Assembly (NCBI RefSeq): GCF_000013705.1
Contig: NC_007947.1
Coordinates: 1,426,001-1,490,000 of the forward strand
DNA length: 64,000 nt
Source: Methylobacillus flagellatus KT
GTDB taxonomy: Bacteria > Pseudomonadota > Gammaproteobacteria > Burkholderiales > Methylophilaceae
Direction: 5' to 3'
Made by a program: the position numbers and the translations under genes. Position 1 is the first letter of the stretch; every line of letters starts with the position of its first letter. The notes under the pieces were generated by a model. It was given only the letters and a program-made list of their open reading frames with translations. It was not told the DNA's origin and searched no databases. Below, in pieces: positions 32,540 to 41,166 of this stretch.

Positions 32540-34717
32540 TTAGCCCGGTTGAATGATGACGCCTCCCAGGGGCGGGATGGTAACGACGAGGGAGTGCGAA
32601 TGCCCCATCCAGGGATATGCCTCGGTTTGAAGCCCGTTGCCGTTACCCTGGTTACTCCCACCGTAATATCCGGCGTCGCTGTTGAAGATTTCACGGTAAT
32701 GTCCGGCCAGGGGGGTCCCGACGCGGTAGCCGCTGCGAAGGACTGGGGTGAAGTTGAGCAGCACCAGCACAAAGCTGCCGTCGCGAGCCCGCCGCAGGTA
32801 GTTGATGATGGACTGGTCACTATCGCTGCAATCTATCCATTCAAACCCATGGGCGTCGAAATCGAGCTCATGCAGTGCGGGCACTTGGCGGTACAGGTGG
32901 GACAAATCGCGGTGCAGGCGTTGAATGCCTTGGTGCCAGTGCAGGTCAAGGAGGTGCCAGTCCAGGCTGCTGTTGACGTTCCACTCCCGTCCTTGCGCCA
33001 GTTCGTTACCCATGAAGTTGAGCTTCTTGCCGGACGCTGTCATCTGGTAGGTGGCGAGCAGGCGCAGGTTGGCGAATTTCTGCCAGGTATCTCCAGGCAT
33101 CTTGTCGAGCAGGGAGCGTTTCCCATGCACGACTTCATCGTGGGAGAAGGGCAGGACGAAATTCTCGCTATAGGCGTAAATCTGGCCGAATGTGAGTTTG
33201 TCGTGATGAAAGCGTCGATGGATGGGGTCGTGCTGCATGTAAGAGAGGGTGTCGTTCATCCAGCCCATGTTCCATTTCATGGAAAAGCCCAGGCCGCCAA
33301 GGTAGACCGGGCGGGATACCATGGGCCAGGAAGTCGACTCTTCCGCTATCGTCAAGGCGCCCGGGAAGTCCTCATGCACCATGACATTGAGCTGCTTGAG
33401 GAAATCGATGGCTTCCAGATTTTCGCGTCCGCCATGCCGGTTCGGCAGCCACTCGCCCTCTTTGCGCGAGTAGTCCAGGTAGAGCATGGAGGCCACGGCA
33501 TCCACCCGCAACCCGTCCATGTGGAACTCCTCCAGCCAGTAATGTGCGCTGGCCAGCAGGAAGTTGCGGACCTCGTTGCGGCCATAATTGAAAATATAAG
33601 TCCCCCAGTCCTGATGCTCCCCCAACCGGGGGTCCTCGTGCTCAAACAATGCCGAGCCGTCAAAACGCGCCAGTGCCCAATCGTCCTTGGGAAAATGCCC
33701 CGGTACCCAGTCCAGGATGACGCCTATCCCGGCCTGGTGGCATTGGTCGACAAAGTAGCGAAGGTCGTCCGGGCTGCCAAACCGGTTGGTGGGGGCGAAA
33801 TACCCGGTCGTCTGATAACCCCATGATTCATTGAGCGGGTGTTCGGAAACCGGCAGCAATTCGATGTGGGTATAACCCATTTCCTGCATATAAGGGACAA
33901 GCTGGTGGGCAAGTTCGCGATACCCCAGGAATTCGCCATGGGCATCTCGCCGCCATGAGCCAAGGTGGACCTCGTAGCAGTTGAAGGGCGCGTGCAACCA
34001 GTCGGCTCGCGCCCGATCTTCCAGCCACTCTGCATCCTGCCAAGCGTAATGACCGTGTGCCGTGACCCTGGCAGCCGTACCTGGCCGCTGTTCAAAGCTG
34101 AAACCGTAGGGGTCGGTCTTGACCAGGATCTGTCCGGTTTGCCGGTTGCGGATCTCGAATTTGTACAGGTCGCTGCTGGTCAGCCCGGGAATGAAGATTT
34201 CCCATACGCCGCTGCTTCCATGCACACGCATCTGGTGCATGCGGCCATCCCAGTGGTTGAAGTTGCCGATGACGCTGACACGTTCTGCATTAGGCGCCCA
34301 TACCACGAAGCGCACCCCTGCCACTCCTTGCTGCTCGCACAGGTGCGCCCCGAAAGTACGGTAGGCTTGTTTCAGCCGGCCTTCGCCAAACAGATACAGC
34401 TCCTCAGGCGACAGCGTGGTCCAGAAGGTATAGGCGTCATATGTCTCCCAGCTATGGCCGTTTTCCTCCAACCGTATCCGGCAGGGTACCGGCGGCGGCG
34501 TATTGCCTTTCCACTCGAACAGGCCGGCTTCATGGCTGCGCTGCAATGGCACCCATCCCGACGCCGTTTGCAGCCAGGCACGCGCTGCGAAGGGCTGGAA
34601 CAGGCGCAGGATATATTGCGTGCCATCCTGGTGCAGACCCAGATACGAAAAAGGGTCATGATGGCGCGCATTGAGGATATGGTTGAGGTGAGGATCTTGT
34701 TTTGATTTAGTCAACAT
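32540..34717 (-). CDS. glgB: 1,4-alpha-glucan branching enzyme (GH13)
   Basis: 725 residues, nearly equal to E. coli GlgB (728). The N-terminal CBM48-type domains (about 20-210) lead the GH13 barrel with [21 protein letters not shown], the nucleophile in [11 protein letters not shown] (D406), the acid/base in TIAEES (E459) and [12 protein letters not shown]. It makes alpha-1,6 branches in glycogen. It is divergent from glgC, with 197 bp between them. No glycogen synthase gene is nearby. Confidence 0.97.
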   Translation of the reverse strand: MLTKSKQDPHLNHILNARHHDPFSYLGLHQDGTQYILRLFQPFAARAWLQTASGWVPLQRSHEAGLFEWKGNTPPPVPCRIRLEENGHSWETYDAYTFWTTLSPEELYLFGEGRLKQAYRTFGAHLCEQQGVAGVRFVVWAPNAERVSVIGNFNHWDGRMHQMRVHGSSGVWEIFIPGLTSSDLYKFEIRNRQTGQILVKTDPYGFSFEQRPGTAARVTAHGHYAWQDAEWLEDRARADWLHAPFNCYEVHLGSWRRDAHGEFLGYRELAHQLVPYMQEMGYTHIELLPVSEHPLNESWGYQTTGYFAPTNRFGSPDDLRYFVDQCHQAGIGVILDWVPGHFPKDDWALARFDGSALFEHEDPRLGEHQDWGTYIFNYGRNEVRNFLLASAHYWLEEFHMDGLRVDAVASMLYLDYSRKEGEWLPNRHGGRENLEAIDFLKQLNVMVHEDFPGALTIAEESTSWPMVSRPVYLGGLGFSMKWNMGWMNDTLSYMQHDPIHRRFHHDKLTFGQIYAYSENFVLPFSHDEVVHGKRSLLDKMPGDTWQKFANLRLLATYQMTASGKKLNFMGNELAQGREWNVNSSLDWHLLDLHWHQGIQRLHRDLSHLYRQVPALHELDFDAHGFEWIDCSDSDQSIINYLRRARDGSFVLVLLNFTPVLRSGYRVGTPLAGHYREIFNSDAGYYGGSNQGNGNGLQTEAYPWMGHSHSLVVTIPPLGGVIIQPG

Positions 34718-34815
34718 CGTTTCCCATAAGTGGTAGAGATGGTACGTTGCCGAATCGCTAGCTGTGAAGCGCTTTTCCGGTAAATTGCCTATAGCTTACT
34801 GAGAGGCTTCGTGCC

Positions 34816-34821
34816 TATAAT
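34816..34821 (+). promoter_or_regulatory. Candidate -10 box of the glgC operon
   Basis: TATAAT lies 93 nt before the glgC start in the 197-bp glgB-glgC divergent region. No matching -35 at 16-18 nt is obvious, so activator help or another sigma factor is possible. Confidence 0.35.
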
Positions 34822-34914
34822 GGTTCTGCAGAAGTTTAAGACTGATGCGAATAGGCCCGGTTCGCACCCTGTTGTACAAGATCATGTCCAAACTATAAAT
34901 CAGGAGGGGCAAAA

Positions 34915-36198
34915 ATGCAGCAGCATGAATTGAGTTCTTCTCGTTTTGTCAGTACCTTGACCAAAAATACAGTCGCCCTCATCCTTGCAGGGGGCAAAGG
35001 CAGCCGCCTTCGGGACCTGACCAACTGGACGGCCAAGCCTGCCGTGCCGTTTGGTGGCAAGTTCCGCATCATTGATTTTCCGTTATCCAACTGCATTAAT
35101 TCCGGGGTTAGGCGCATCGGGGTCGTCACCCAGTACAAGGCACACACCCTGATCCAGCATATCCAGCGCGGATGGGGATTCCTGCGAGGGGAATTCAATG
35201 AATTCGTCGAGCTGCTGCCCGCCCAGCAGCGCATCCAGGAAGAATGGTACAAGGGAACTGCCGACGCTGTGTTCCAGAATCTGGATATTTTACGCCAGAC
35301 CAATATCGAATTCGTCCTGATTCTTGCCGGCGACCATGTCTACAAGATGGATTATGGCCAGATGCTGGCCGCGCATGTGCGCAACAAAGCGGATATGACG
35401 GTAGCCTGCATCAATGTCCCGCTCAAGGAAGCCAGCGCTTTCGGCGTCATGGGGGTGGATGAAAACGACAGGGTGGTCGACTTCGAGGAAAAGCCGGCCC
35501 ATCCGTCCAGTCTGCCGGATGATCCCGACCATGCGCTCGCCAGCATGGGAATCTATGTCTTCAACGCGGCCTTTCTTTATGAGCAGCTGATCCGCGATGC
35601 GGATGACCCGAAGTCTTCGCATGACTTCGGGCATGACATTATTCCCTACCTGATCAAGAAATACCGCGTGTTTGCCCATCGTTTCACCGACAGTTGCGTG
35701 GGGGCGGCCGATGGCAATTATTACTGGCGGGATGTGGGGACGGTAGATGCGTATTGGGAAGCCAATATGGAGCTGACCAAGGTCGTGCCAGAGTTGAACC
35801 TTTATGACCGGCAATGGCCTATATGGACCTATCAGGAGCAATTGCCGCCTGCCAAGTTCGTGTTTGACAACGAGGAGCGCCGTGGACAGGCGACAGACTC
35901 GTTGATTTCTGGCGGGTGCATCGTGAGTGGCGCGAATGTCAGAAATTCTGTGCTGTTTTCCGATGTGCGGGTTAATAGCTACAGCAGCATCGAGCAATCC
36001 GTGATCTTGCCCAAGGTGGATATCGGGCGGCATGTGACATTGCGGCGCGTCGTGGTCGATAGCGGGGCGCGCATTCCGGATGGCATGGAGATCGGCGTCA
36101 ACCTGGAGTTGGACCGCAAGCGCTTCCATATCACGGAGCAAGGGGTTGTGTTGGTGACGCCCGATATGCTGGGACAGAACCTGCACCATATACGTTAG
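34915..36198 (+). CDS. glgC: Glucose-1-phosphate adenylyltransferase
   Basis: 427 residues. The nucleotide-binding start [15 protein letters not shown] (about 22-36), [15 protein letters not shown], the GTADAV motif and the Asp in [13 protein letters not shown] are all present, with a C-terminal left-handed beta-helix (about 310-427). It makes ADP-glucose, the donor for glycogen synthesis, and is usually the controlled step. AGGAGGGG precedes the ATG. It heads a probable operon with the two GH57 genes and glucokinase. Confidence 0.97.
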   Translation: MQQHELSSSRFVSTLTKNTVALILAGGKGSRLRDLTNWTAKPAVPFGGKFRIIDFPLSNCINSGVRRIGVVTQYKAHTLIQHIQRGWGFLRGEFNEFVELLPAQQRIQEEWYKGTADAVFQNLDILRQTNIEFVLILAGDHVYKMDYGQMLAAHVRNKADMTVACINVPLKEASAFGVMGVDENDRVVDFEEKPAHPSSLPDDPDHALASMGIYVFNAAFLYEQLIRDADDPKSSHDFGHDIIPYLIKKYRVFAHRFTDSCVGAADGNYYWRDVGTVDAYWEANMELTKVVPELNLYDRQWPIWTYQEQLPPAKFVFDNEERRGQATDSLISGGCIVSGANVRNSVLFSDVRVNSYSSIEQSVILPKVDIGRHVTLRRVVVDSGARIPDGMEIGVNLELDRKRFHITEQGVVLVTPDMLGQNLHHIR

Positions 36199-36258
36199 CC
36201 TCAGGACCTGGCGCAATCCGGGCGATAGTTCAATACTTTATTTCGGGTAAAGGTGGAT

Positions 36259-38007
36259 ATGACGGCATCACTTCCAAAGCTGTACCTCAATCTGTATTGG
36301 CATATGCACCAGCCGGATTACCGCGATATCCTCAGTGGAGAGTATGTGCTGCCCTGGACCTATCTGCATGCCATCAAGGACTACACAGATATGGCCTATC
36401 ACCTGGAGAGCAATCCGGATGCCCGGGTGAGCTTTAACTTTGTTCCGATACTGCTGGACCAGCTGGAGGATTATGTCCAGCAGTTCGACAGCGGTAATAT
36501 CCGTGATCCGCTGTTGAGGTTGCTCATTAAACCGGATATGAAGGCGCTGACACAGGATGAGCGTTGCCTGATACTGCACAGTTGCTTCAAGGGGCACCAT
36601 GAGAAAATGCTCGCGCCGTTCGAGCATTACCAGTGCCTCTACAATATGTACGTCAAGCTCGAGCCCCATGGCAAGAGCATGTTCAATTACCTGTCCGGCC
36701 AATACATGGCCGACCTCATCGTCTGGTATCACCTGGCCTGGACCGGGGAGAGCGTGAGGCGCAACTACCCGGAAGTCCAGGCCCTCATGGGCAAGGGCAG
36801 CCAGTTCACCCTGGAAGACAGGCAAACATTGTTCAACCTGATTGCCGACCTGATGCGCAACTTGATCCCACGTTACCGCGCACTCGAATCGGCAGGGCAA
36901 GTGGAGATCTCGACCACGCCGCATTACCATCCTATCCTGCCCTTGCTGCTGGACTTTCGTTCTACCCGTGATGCCATGCCCTATGCGCCCTTGCCTCATA
37001 GCGCGCAATATCCTCACGGCAGGCAGCGCGCTCAAGTGCATATCGCCGAGGCGCAGGCCTCGCACCGACGCCGATTCGGCAAGCCGGCTGCTGGCATGTG
37101 GCCAGCCGAAGGCGCAGTCTCGCATGAAGCACTGACCTTGCTCGCCGAGCACGGCGTGATGTGGGCGGCCAGCGGCGAAGGCGTGCTGGCCAATAGCTTG
37201 TACAAGTCGTTCGATACCAGCGAACTGCCGCCGCGCCATGAATATTTGTACAAGCCTTACCGCGTCGGTAACGGCAAGGATCATATCATTTGCTTTTTCC
37301 GCGATGATCATTTGTCAGACAAGATCGGTTTCGAATATGCCAACCTGCATGCCGATAATGCCGTGGCAGACTTCATTGCCTGCCTAGAAAGCATCCATGC
37401 CCAGAATGCCAGTGATCAGTCACCCGTGGTGAGCGTTATTCTCGATGGGGAGAACGCCTGGGAATACTATCCCTACAATGGCTACTATTTCCTGAGCCAG
37501 CTGTATGCAGCATTGAGCCATCACGACAACATCATCATGGCTACGCCCAGCGAGTTGGCTACGCAAGCACTCAGGCCGGACTCCGGCCTGCCCATCGGGG
37601 AGCTGCCGGCAATCGCTGCGGGCAGCTGGGTCTATGGCAGTTTCAGTACGTGGATAGGCAGCCCCGATAAGAACCGGGGCTGGGATTTGCTGTGCGAGGC
37701 CAAGCAAGCCTACGATGCCGTGATGCGGGAAGGAACGCTTAGCGATGTCGAGATCGCCGCCGCGAGCCGACAGCTCGCGATCTGTGAAGGGTCGGACTGG
37801 TTCTGGTGGTTTGGCGACTACAACTCGGCACTCAGCGTGAGCAGCTTCGATCAACTATTCCGCCGCAATCTTGCCAACCTCTACCGCCTACTCGGGCTGG
37901 AGGTGCCGGAGCGCGTGCGGCAGGCCATCAGCAAGGGTTCGGCAGACGCTGATGCTGCCAATGCAGGCACCATGCGCCGCGGCCAAGCCGCGGAGTATTC
38001 CACTTAA
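36259..38007 (+). CDS. Glycoside hydrolase family 57 protein (alpha-glucan acting)
   Basis: 582 residues from the ATG at 36259 (AAGG 5-6 nt upstream; a GTG at 36253 is the alternative). The GH57 opening YWHMHQPDYRD, the nucleophile region GMWPAEGAVSHE (E284) and the acid/base region VILDGENAWEYYPYNG (D396) are all visible, so it looks active. GH57 enzymes hydrolyse or transfer alpha-1,4/1,6-glucans. It lies between glgC and a second, different GH57 enzyme, so it probably acts in glycogen turnover or shaping. The product specificity (amylase, branching or debranching) cannot be read. Confidence 0.9.
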   Translation: MTASLPKLYLNLYWHMHQPDYRDILSGEYVLPWTYLHAIKDYTDMAYHLESNPDARVSFNFVPILLDQLEDYVQQFDSGNIRDPLLRLLIKPDMKALTQDERCLILHSCFKGHHEKMLAPFEHYQCLYNMYVKLEPHGKSMFNYLSGQYMADLIVWYHLAWTGESVRRNYPEVQALMGKGSQFTLEDRQTLFNLIADLMRNLIPRYRALESAGQVEISTTPHYHPILPLLLDFRSTRDAMPYAPLPHSAQYPHGRQRAQVHIAEAQASHRRRFGKPAAGMWPAEGAVSHEALTLLAEHGVMWAASGEGVLANSLYKSFDTSELPPRHEYLYKPYRVGNGKDHIICFFRDDHLSDKIGFEYANLHADNAVADFIACLESIHAQNASDQSPVVSVILDGENAWEYYPYNGYYFLSQLYAALSHHDNIIMATPSELATQALRPDSGLPIGELPAIAAGSWVYGSFSTWIGSPDKNRGWDLLCEAKQAYDAVMREGTLSDVEIAAASRQLAICEGSDWFWWFGDYNSALSVSSFDQLFRRNLANLYRLLGLEVPERVRQAISKGSADADAANAGTMRRGQAAEYST

Positions 38008-38030
38008 ACCCTTCATGACAGGAGCAGGAA

Positions 38031-40064
38031 TTGGCTAGATCTGTTGCGTTGTTGCTCGGCGTGCATGCCCACCAACCGGTAGGCAATTTCGAAAGCGTGC
38101 TGGAAGATGCCCATGCGAGATGTTATGGACCCTTCCTACGGGTGATGCATGAGTATCCGGCGTTTCATTTCGCCATCCATATCAGCGGATGGTTACTGGA
38201 GTACATGCTCAAGCACTTCCCTCAGGAGATGGCCTTGCTGCGCGAGATGGTGGAACGCGGACAGGCAGAGCTGTTCGGTGCCGGCTTCACCGAACCTGTA
38301 CTGGCTTCCATTCCCGTGCGGGACCGAATCGGGCAGATCAACACCTTGTCGCATTTTCTCGCCGAAAAGCTGGGCCATGCGCCGCAGGGTGCATGGCTCA
38401 CGGAGCGGGTCTGGGAATCGGCCGTCGTGCCAGCGTTGGCAGAGGCCGGGATCAAGTATGTGACCGTGGATGACTACCATTTCATGTGCGCAGGCAAGCA
38501 AACTGACGCACTCAATGGCTTCTACACGACGGAGGAGGACAGTCGTCATGTCGACCTATTTCCCATCTCCGAAGCGTTGCGCTACCGCATGCCGTTTTCT
38601 GCTGCCGACGAGGTGGTGGGTTACCTGGAAAGCCTTGCGGGTGAAGGGGGGCAGGACGGAGAGCTGCCTGCCGCCGTGTATTTCGATGACATTGAGAAAT
38701 TCGGTATCTGGCCTGAGACCTATAACTGGGTATACGAGCGCGGATGGTTGCGCCAATTCATCGAGGGGGTGCTCAATTCCGACGTGATCAAGCCCATGCG
38801 CTATGCCGATTATCACCGCCAGGCACGGACAAAGGGCGTGGTTTACCTGCCCACGACTTCCTATATCGAGATGAATGAATGGACCTTGCCAGTGCCAGCG
38901 GCACATCATTATGCCGACCTGGTGGCGCAGGAGCGGCAACACCAGCGCTACGATGTCACCAAGCCGTTTGTGCGCGGCGGCATCTGGCGTAACTTTCTAA
39001 TGCGCTATCCCGAGTCCAACTGGATGCACAAGCGCATGCTGGGGCTTTCTCAGCGTTATCACAGCCTGCCACCGGACTTGCAGAATGCCCAGATGTTGAA
39101 GGCCCTGTATGAGGCGCAGGCGAACGATGCCTATTGGCATGGCCTGTTCGGTGGTCTGTATCTGCCACACCTTAGGCGCGCGGTCTACCATGCGCTGATC
39201 AAGCTGGAAGCGCTGCTGGACCAGGTAGAGGAACGTCCGGCCATAGAGGCGCTGGATCTCGACCTTGACGGCCATGATGAGTTGTTCATCCAGAATGGTT
39301 CGCTGCAGGCCGTGGTCAAGCTGGATGAAACGGCAGCAGTGGTCGAGCTGGACAGTTATGCGCTCGGACATAACTTTGGCGATACCCTGACGCGGCAGCC
39401 GGAGCATTACCATCGCAAGATTCATGCGACAGGGGAACATCAATCCCATGGCGAGGGCATTACCAATCCGCATGAGCAGATGGGATCCAAGCATGAAATC
39501 CTGCCTGGCGATCTAGACACCGATACTTACCGCAAAGCCTTGTTTCATGACAGCTGGCTGGACAACGGAGCCAATATCCAGATTCGATACCAACAGGATG
39601 GTAGGCCCAAACCGGAGTTCTCGGGCTTTTTGCCGGGCGGGGATGCGGCTTTCCTGCGTAAGCAATACAGACTTGAGGGCAATGCGTTGCAGGTTACCTA
39701 TCAGGCATTGGATGTGACCGGGGTCTCCGGCAGGTTGCGGGTCGAGCTTAACCTCGCCATGCCCAGCTGCGATGGACCAGCGGGACGTTTCCGGCTGCAG
39801 GATGATATTCTGGGCGGCTTCGGGCAGGCGCTCAGCATGGATGAGTGGCAGGAACTGTTCCTCGATGATGATGTACTGGGTGGTACCCTCCATCTACGCA
39901 GCAGCGTTCCGGCAAATTATTTCAGCTATCCGCACTGTTCCGTTTCGCAGTCCGAGGCTGGGTTTGAAAAAATCATGCAGGCTGTGACCATGGTTCTGGA
40001 ATGGCCATTGGAGCAACTTGTCTCTGGAATTAATCTGCATATTGAATTCATTAAAAACAAATAG
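38031..40064 (+). CDS. GH57 4-alpha-glucanotransferase/alpha-amylase-like enzyme
   Basis: 677 residues starting at TTG (38031) with AGGAG 6-10 nt upstream. The GH57 barrel has GVHAHQPVGNF at the start, the nucleophile in GAWLTERVWES (E125) and the acid in VYFDDIEKFGIWPE (D219/D220), matching Thermococcus-type 4-alpha-glucanotransferases. The C-terminal half (about 320-677) fits the DUF1925/DUF1926 beta domains of that group. It likely rearranges maltooligosaccharides, taking the role of MalQ in this cluster. It follows the first GH57 gene by 23 nt. Confidence 0.9.
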   Translation: MARSVALLLGVHAHQPVGNFESVLEDAHARCYGPFLRVMHEYPAFHFAIHISGWLLEYMLKHFPQEMALLREMVERGQAELFGAGFTEPVLASIPVRDRIGQINTLSHFLAEKLGHAPQGAWLTERVWESAVVPALAEAGIKYVTVDDYHFMCAGKQTDALNGFYTTEEDSRHVDLFPISEALRYRMPFSAADEVVGYLESLAGEGGQDGELPAAVYFDDIEKFGIWPETYNWVYERGWLRQFIEGVLNSDVIKPMRYADYHRQARTKGVVYLPTTSYIEMNEWTLPVPAAHHYADLVAQERQHQRYDVTKPFVRGGIWRNFLMRYPESNWMHKRMLGLSQRYHSLPPDLQNAQMLKALYEAQANDAYWHGLFGGLYLPHLRRAVYHALIKLEALLDQVEERPAIEALDLDLDGHDELFIQNGSLQAVVKLDETAAVVELDSYALGHNFGDTLTRQPEHYHRKIHATGEHQSHGEGITNPHEQMGSKHEILPGDLDTDTYRKALFHDSWLDNGANIQIRYQQDGRPKPEFSGFLPGGDAAFLRKQYRLEGNALQVTYQALDVTGVSGRLRVELNLAMPSCDGPAGRFRLQDDILGGFGQALSMDEWQELFLDDDVLGGTLHLRSSVPANYFSYPHCSVSQSEAGFEKIMQAVTMVLEWPLEQLVSGINLHIEFIKNK

Positions 40065-40111
40065 ATATTAAATTTATTTGATCTTTATGATGAGGTTGTG
40101 ACCTGGCGATC

Positions 40112-41032
40112 ATGGCGAAATTACGTTTGGGTGTGGATATTGGCGGCACCAACCTGAGGGTGGGGGTGGTGCAGGACAAAAAAGTGATTTATGAACAAAG
40201 GTTTCCTGCGAATTTCTCATCCATTTGCAAACAACACGCCCCGGCTATCGCTTTGCAGGAAATCCTGAGGGTCAGCTTGTCTGCATTGCAGCAGGCGATC
40301 AAACTGCATCCTGGCATAGAATCGATCGGCATGGGTTTTCCCGGTTTCATCGACCCGCAGTCGGGCCATGTGACGCAGTCGCCTAACCTGCCTGGCTTGC
40401 GCAACGTAGACATTGCAGGCGAACTATCCCGGCTGCTCGGGTTGCCGGTCAAGATGGAAAATGATGCGCTGGTGGCGGCATTGGGAGAATTCATGTTGCT
40501 CGATACTATTCCCCGCAGCATGGTCTATATCGGCCTCGGCACTGGCGTGGGGGGTGGGCTGATCCATGCTGCCAGGCCTTATCCTGGCGATCATGGCATT
40601 GCCATGGAAGTCGGGCACTTGATCACCGAGCCTGGCGGGCGCAAGTGCGGTTGCGGCAACCATGGCTGCCTCGAACAGTATGCTGCCGCGCCAGGCGTCA
40701 TTGCCAGCTATGCGCTCGCTACAGGGAAGACGCTTTCTGCCCGGGATATTGCAGACAGGGCAGCCCAGGGCGATAGCGCGGCTTTGGATGCTTACGCCCT
40801 GGCAGGACAGCATCTAGGAAGGGCGATTGCCCATGTCGCCAAGGTTCTGGACCCACAACTGATCTTGATCGGGGGAGGCTTGAGCCAGGCCTGGCCTTAT
40901 TTTTCGTCTGCGCTACACGCCCAGCTTGACCTGGATTCGATCCCGGTATTCAAGGGCAAGATAGATATCCAGGTATCCAGCAGCAGCGACCAGGCCGGGA
41001 TTATCGGTGCGGCCCACTTGGTACATGGCTGA
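40112..41032 (+). CDS. ROK-family glucokinase
   Basis: 306 residues. The ATP-binding start GVDIGGTNLRVGVV, the sugar site (EVGH) and the zinc/ROK signature CGCGNHGCLEQYAA (about 185-198) are present. It phosphorylates glucose to glucose-6-phosphate, returning glucose from glycogen breakdown to central metabolism. It is the last gene of the alpha-glucan unit, 47 nt after the GH57 gene and before a strong terminator. Other ROK sugar kinases cannot be fully excluded. Confidence 0.9.
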   Translation: MAKLRLGVDIGGTNLRVGVVQDKKVIYEQRFPANFSSICKQHAPAIALQEILRVSLSALQQAIKLHPGIESIGMGFPGFIDPQSGHVTQSPNLPGLRNVDIAGELSRLLGLPVKMENDALVAALGEFMLLDTIPRSMVYIGLGTGVGGGLIHAARPYPGDHGIAMEVGHLITEPGGRKCGCGNHGCLEQYAAAPGVIASYALATGKTLSARDIADRAAQGDSAALDAYALAGQHLGRAIAHVAKVLDPQLILIGGGLSQAWPYFSSALHAQLDLDSIPVFKGKIDIQVSSSSDQAGIIGAAHLVHG

Positions 41033-41115
41033 TATTCCCTCACTCTGTGTGCTCGGAGTTGAAGAGGGCAGATAGATGCACTGGAGAAGCAGTTCATTCA
41101 ATATTGCGATGCGTA

Positions 41116-41155
41116 AAACAAAAACGGCCATGAAAATTCATGACCGTTTTTGTTT
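41116..41155. terminator. Bidirectional terminator between glucokinase and GT2-GH17 gene
   Basis: Arms 41116-41134 and 41137-41155 form a 19-bp stem with one mismatch (AAACAAAAACGG...CCGTTTTTGTTT) and a 2-nt loop. A and T tracts on both sides serve both converging genes. Confidence 0.93.
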
Positions 41156-41166
41156 GCCTGATGCCG

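Noticed and set aside
32549-33826. Plus-strand frame of 425 codons
   Set aside because: It is opposite glgB and shows no protein-like motif.
35290-36216. Minus-strand frame of 308 codons
   Set aside because: It is opposite glgC, whose start, motifs and length are clear.
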